A stretch of 64,000 nt of DNA from Streptomyces sp. RKND-216 (GTDB lineage: Bacteria > Actinomycetota > Actinomycetes > Streptomycetales > Streptomycetaceae): contig NZ_SSBQ01000002.1 in assembly GCF_004795255.1 (NCBI RefSeq), forward strand, positions 3,057,501 through 3,121,500, in the 5' to 3' direction. The position numbers and the translations under genes were made by a program. Each line of letters starts with the position of its first letter. Position 1 is the stretch's first letter. The notes below the pieces were generated by a model. It was not told the origin of the DNA. It saw only the letters and a list, made by a program, of their open reading frames with translations, and searched no databases. Of the stretch, positions 63,531 to 64,000 are shown piece by piece.

Positions 63531-64000
63531 ATGGCCACCGTCCTCCTCTTCCACTCCGTCCTCGGGTTGCGCCCCGTCGAACTCCAGGCCGCAGAACGCC
63601 TCCGCGCCGACGGTCACGACGTCACCACGCCCGACCTGTACGACGGCCGGACCGCCGAAACCCTCGACGACGGCTTCGCCCTCAACCGTGCCGCTGGCCG
63701 CGACACCCTGGTCGAACGCGCCCTGTCCGCCGCGGCGACGCAGCCCGACGACGCGGTCCTCGCCGGGGTCTCCATGGGCGCGTCCGTCGTCCGCACCCTT
63801 CTGCCGCACCGCCCCCACACAGCCGGCGTGCTCGCCCTCCACGCCCTGCCCGGCCGCCCGGAGACCGTCCGCGACGACCTGCCGGTGCAGATCCACGTGG
63901 CCGACCCCGACCCGTTCGTGCCACCCGCCGACCTCGCCGCCTGGCAGCACGCCGCCTCCACCGCCGCCCCTGAACCGTCCGCCACCGACGTCCACACGCA
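63531..64000 (+). CDS. Dienelactone hydrolase family protein, partial (3' end off window)
   Basis: 156 residues visible. It begins MATVLLFHSVLGLRPVELQA and continues AERLRADGHDVTTPDLYDGR, an alpha/beta hydrolase start. VLAGVSMGASVVRTLLP contains G-V-S-M-G with Ser where dienelactone hydrolases usually have Cys or Ser. LPVQIHVADPDPFVPPADLA precedes the catalytic Asp. The catalytic His would lie beyond the edge. ATG at 63531 is preceded by GGGACACTGGGCGT. Substrate not determinable. Confidence 0.85.
   Translation, partial: MATVLLFHSVLGLRPVELQAAERLRADGHDVTTPDLYDGRTAETLDDGFALNRAAGRDTLVERALSAAATQPDDAVLAGVSMGASVVRTLLPHRPHTAGVLALHALPGRPETVRDDLPVQIHVADPDPFVPPADLAAWQHAASTAAPEPSATDVHT

Overview
The window is chromosomal DNA of a high-GC actinomycete, almost certainly Streptomyces or a very close relative. 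Codons are strongly G/C-ending, GTG and TTG starts are common, and short stop/start overlaps (ATGA, GTGA, TGATG) are frequent. It carries the developmental regulator bldC next to valine dehydrogenase, a DUF3073 gene and purM/purF; lsr2 close to purSQL; and an hrpA helicase. This order matches the Streptomyces core. No rRNA operon, prophage, insertion sequence or CRISPR array was seen.

Layout. 1-2 kb: the end of a DesR-type response regulator and its DesK-type kinase. 2.3-3 kb: two tRNA-Gly genes and lsr2. 3.4-12 kb: de novo purine genes purS-purQ-purL, then purF and purM, with a membrane-anchored unknown protein and a mycothiol/maleylpyruvate-isomerase-like protein between. purQ and purL are separated by two tandem 30-codon open frames that are stop/start coupled to each other and to both flanking genes. 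12-20.4 kb: DUF3073, vdh, an unknown gene, bldC, a small CPVC protein, tRNA-Asp and hrpA. 20.4-23.8 kb: small genes with apparent frameshifts, VOC/F420-type oxidoreductases and a decayed secreted-protein gene. 23.8-24.2 kb: tRNA cluster Glu-Asp-Phe. 24.2-36.7 kb: metallophosphatase, zincin, paired fluoride channels, a DEAD-box helicase with a repetitive basic tail, tRNA-Lys, PPK2, a secreted TAP-type hydrolase and a second LuxR-type two-component pair.

36.8-64 kb is more accessory. It has remnants (PPOX, DUF1905, Spo0M), a solitary VapB-type antitoxin, a GntR regulator with a clustered palindromic operator and two frame-broken small genes, a GH16 glucanase under a LacI-type palindrome, a class E/F sortase with a probable substrate, an M23 endopeptidase behind a c-di-AMP (ydaO) riboswitch, an OleD/Mgt-type macrolide glycosyltransferase preceded by a nine-residue leader ORF, a pirin/TPR pair, a subtilisin-inhibitor-like protein and a secreted lamin-tail protein.

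The most unusual locus is 54.7-61.9 kb. An ATP-grasp ligase is translationally coupled to a phosphotransferase-like protein whose phosphohistidine-like domain precedes a C-terminal PPDK-type ATP-binding domain, the order seen in glucan water dikinases. An MFS exporter, a PAS-LuxR regulator and a P-loop protein follow. This looks like a small uncharacterised biosynthesis, modification or export cassette. Its product cannot be named from sequence alone.
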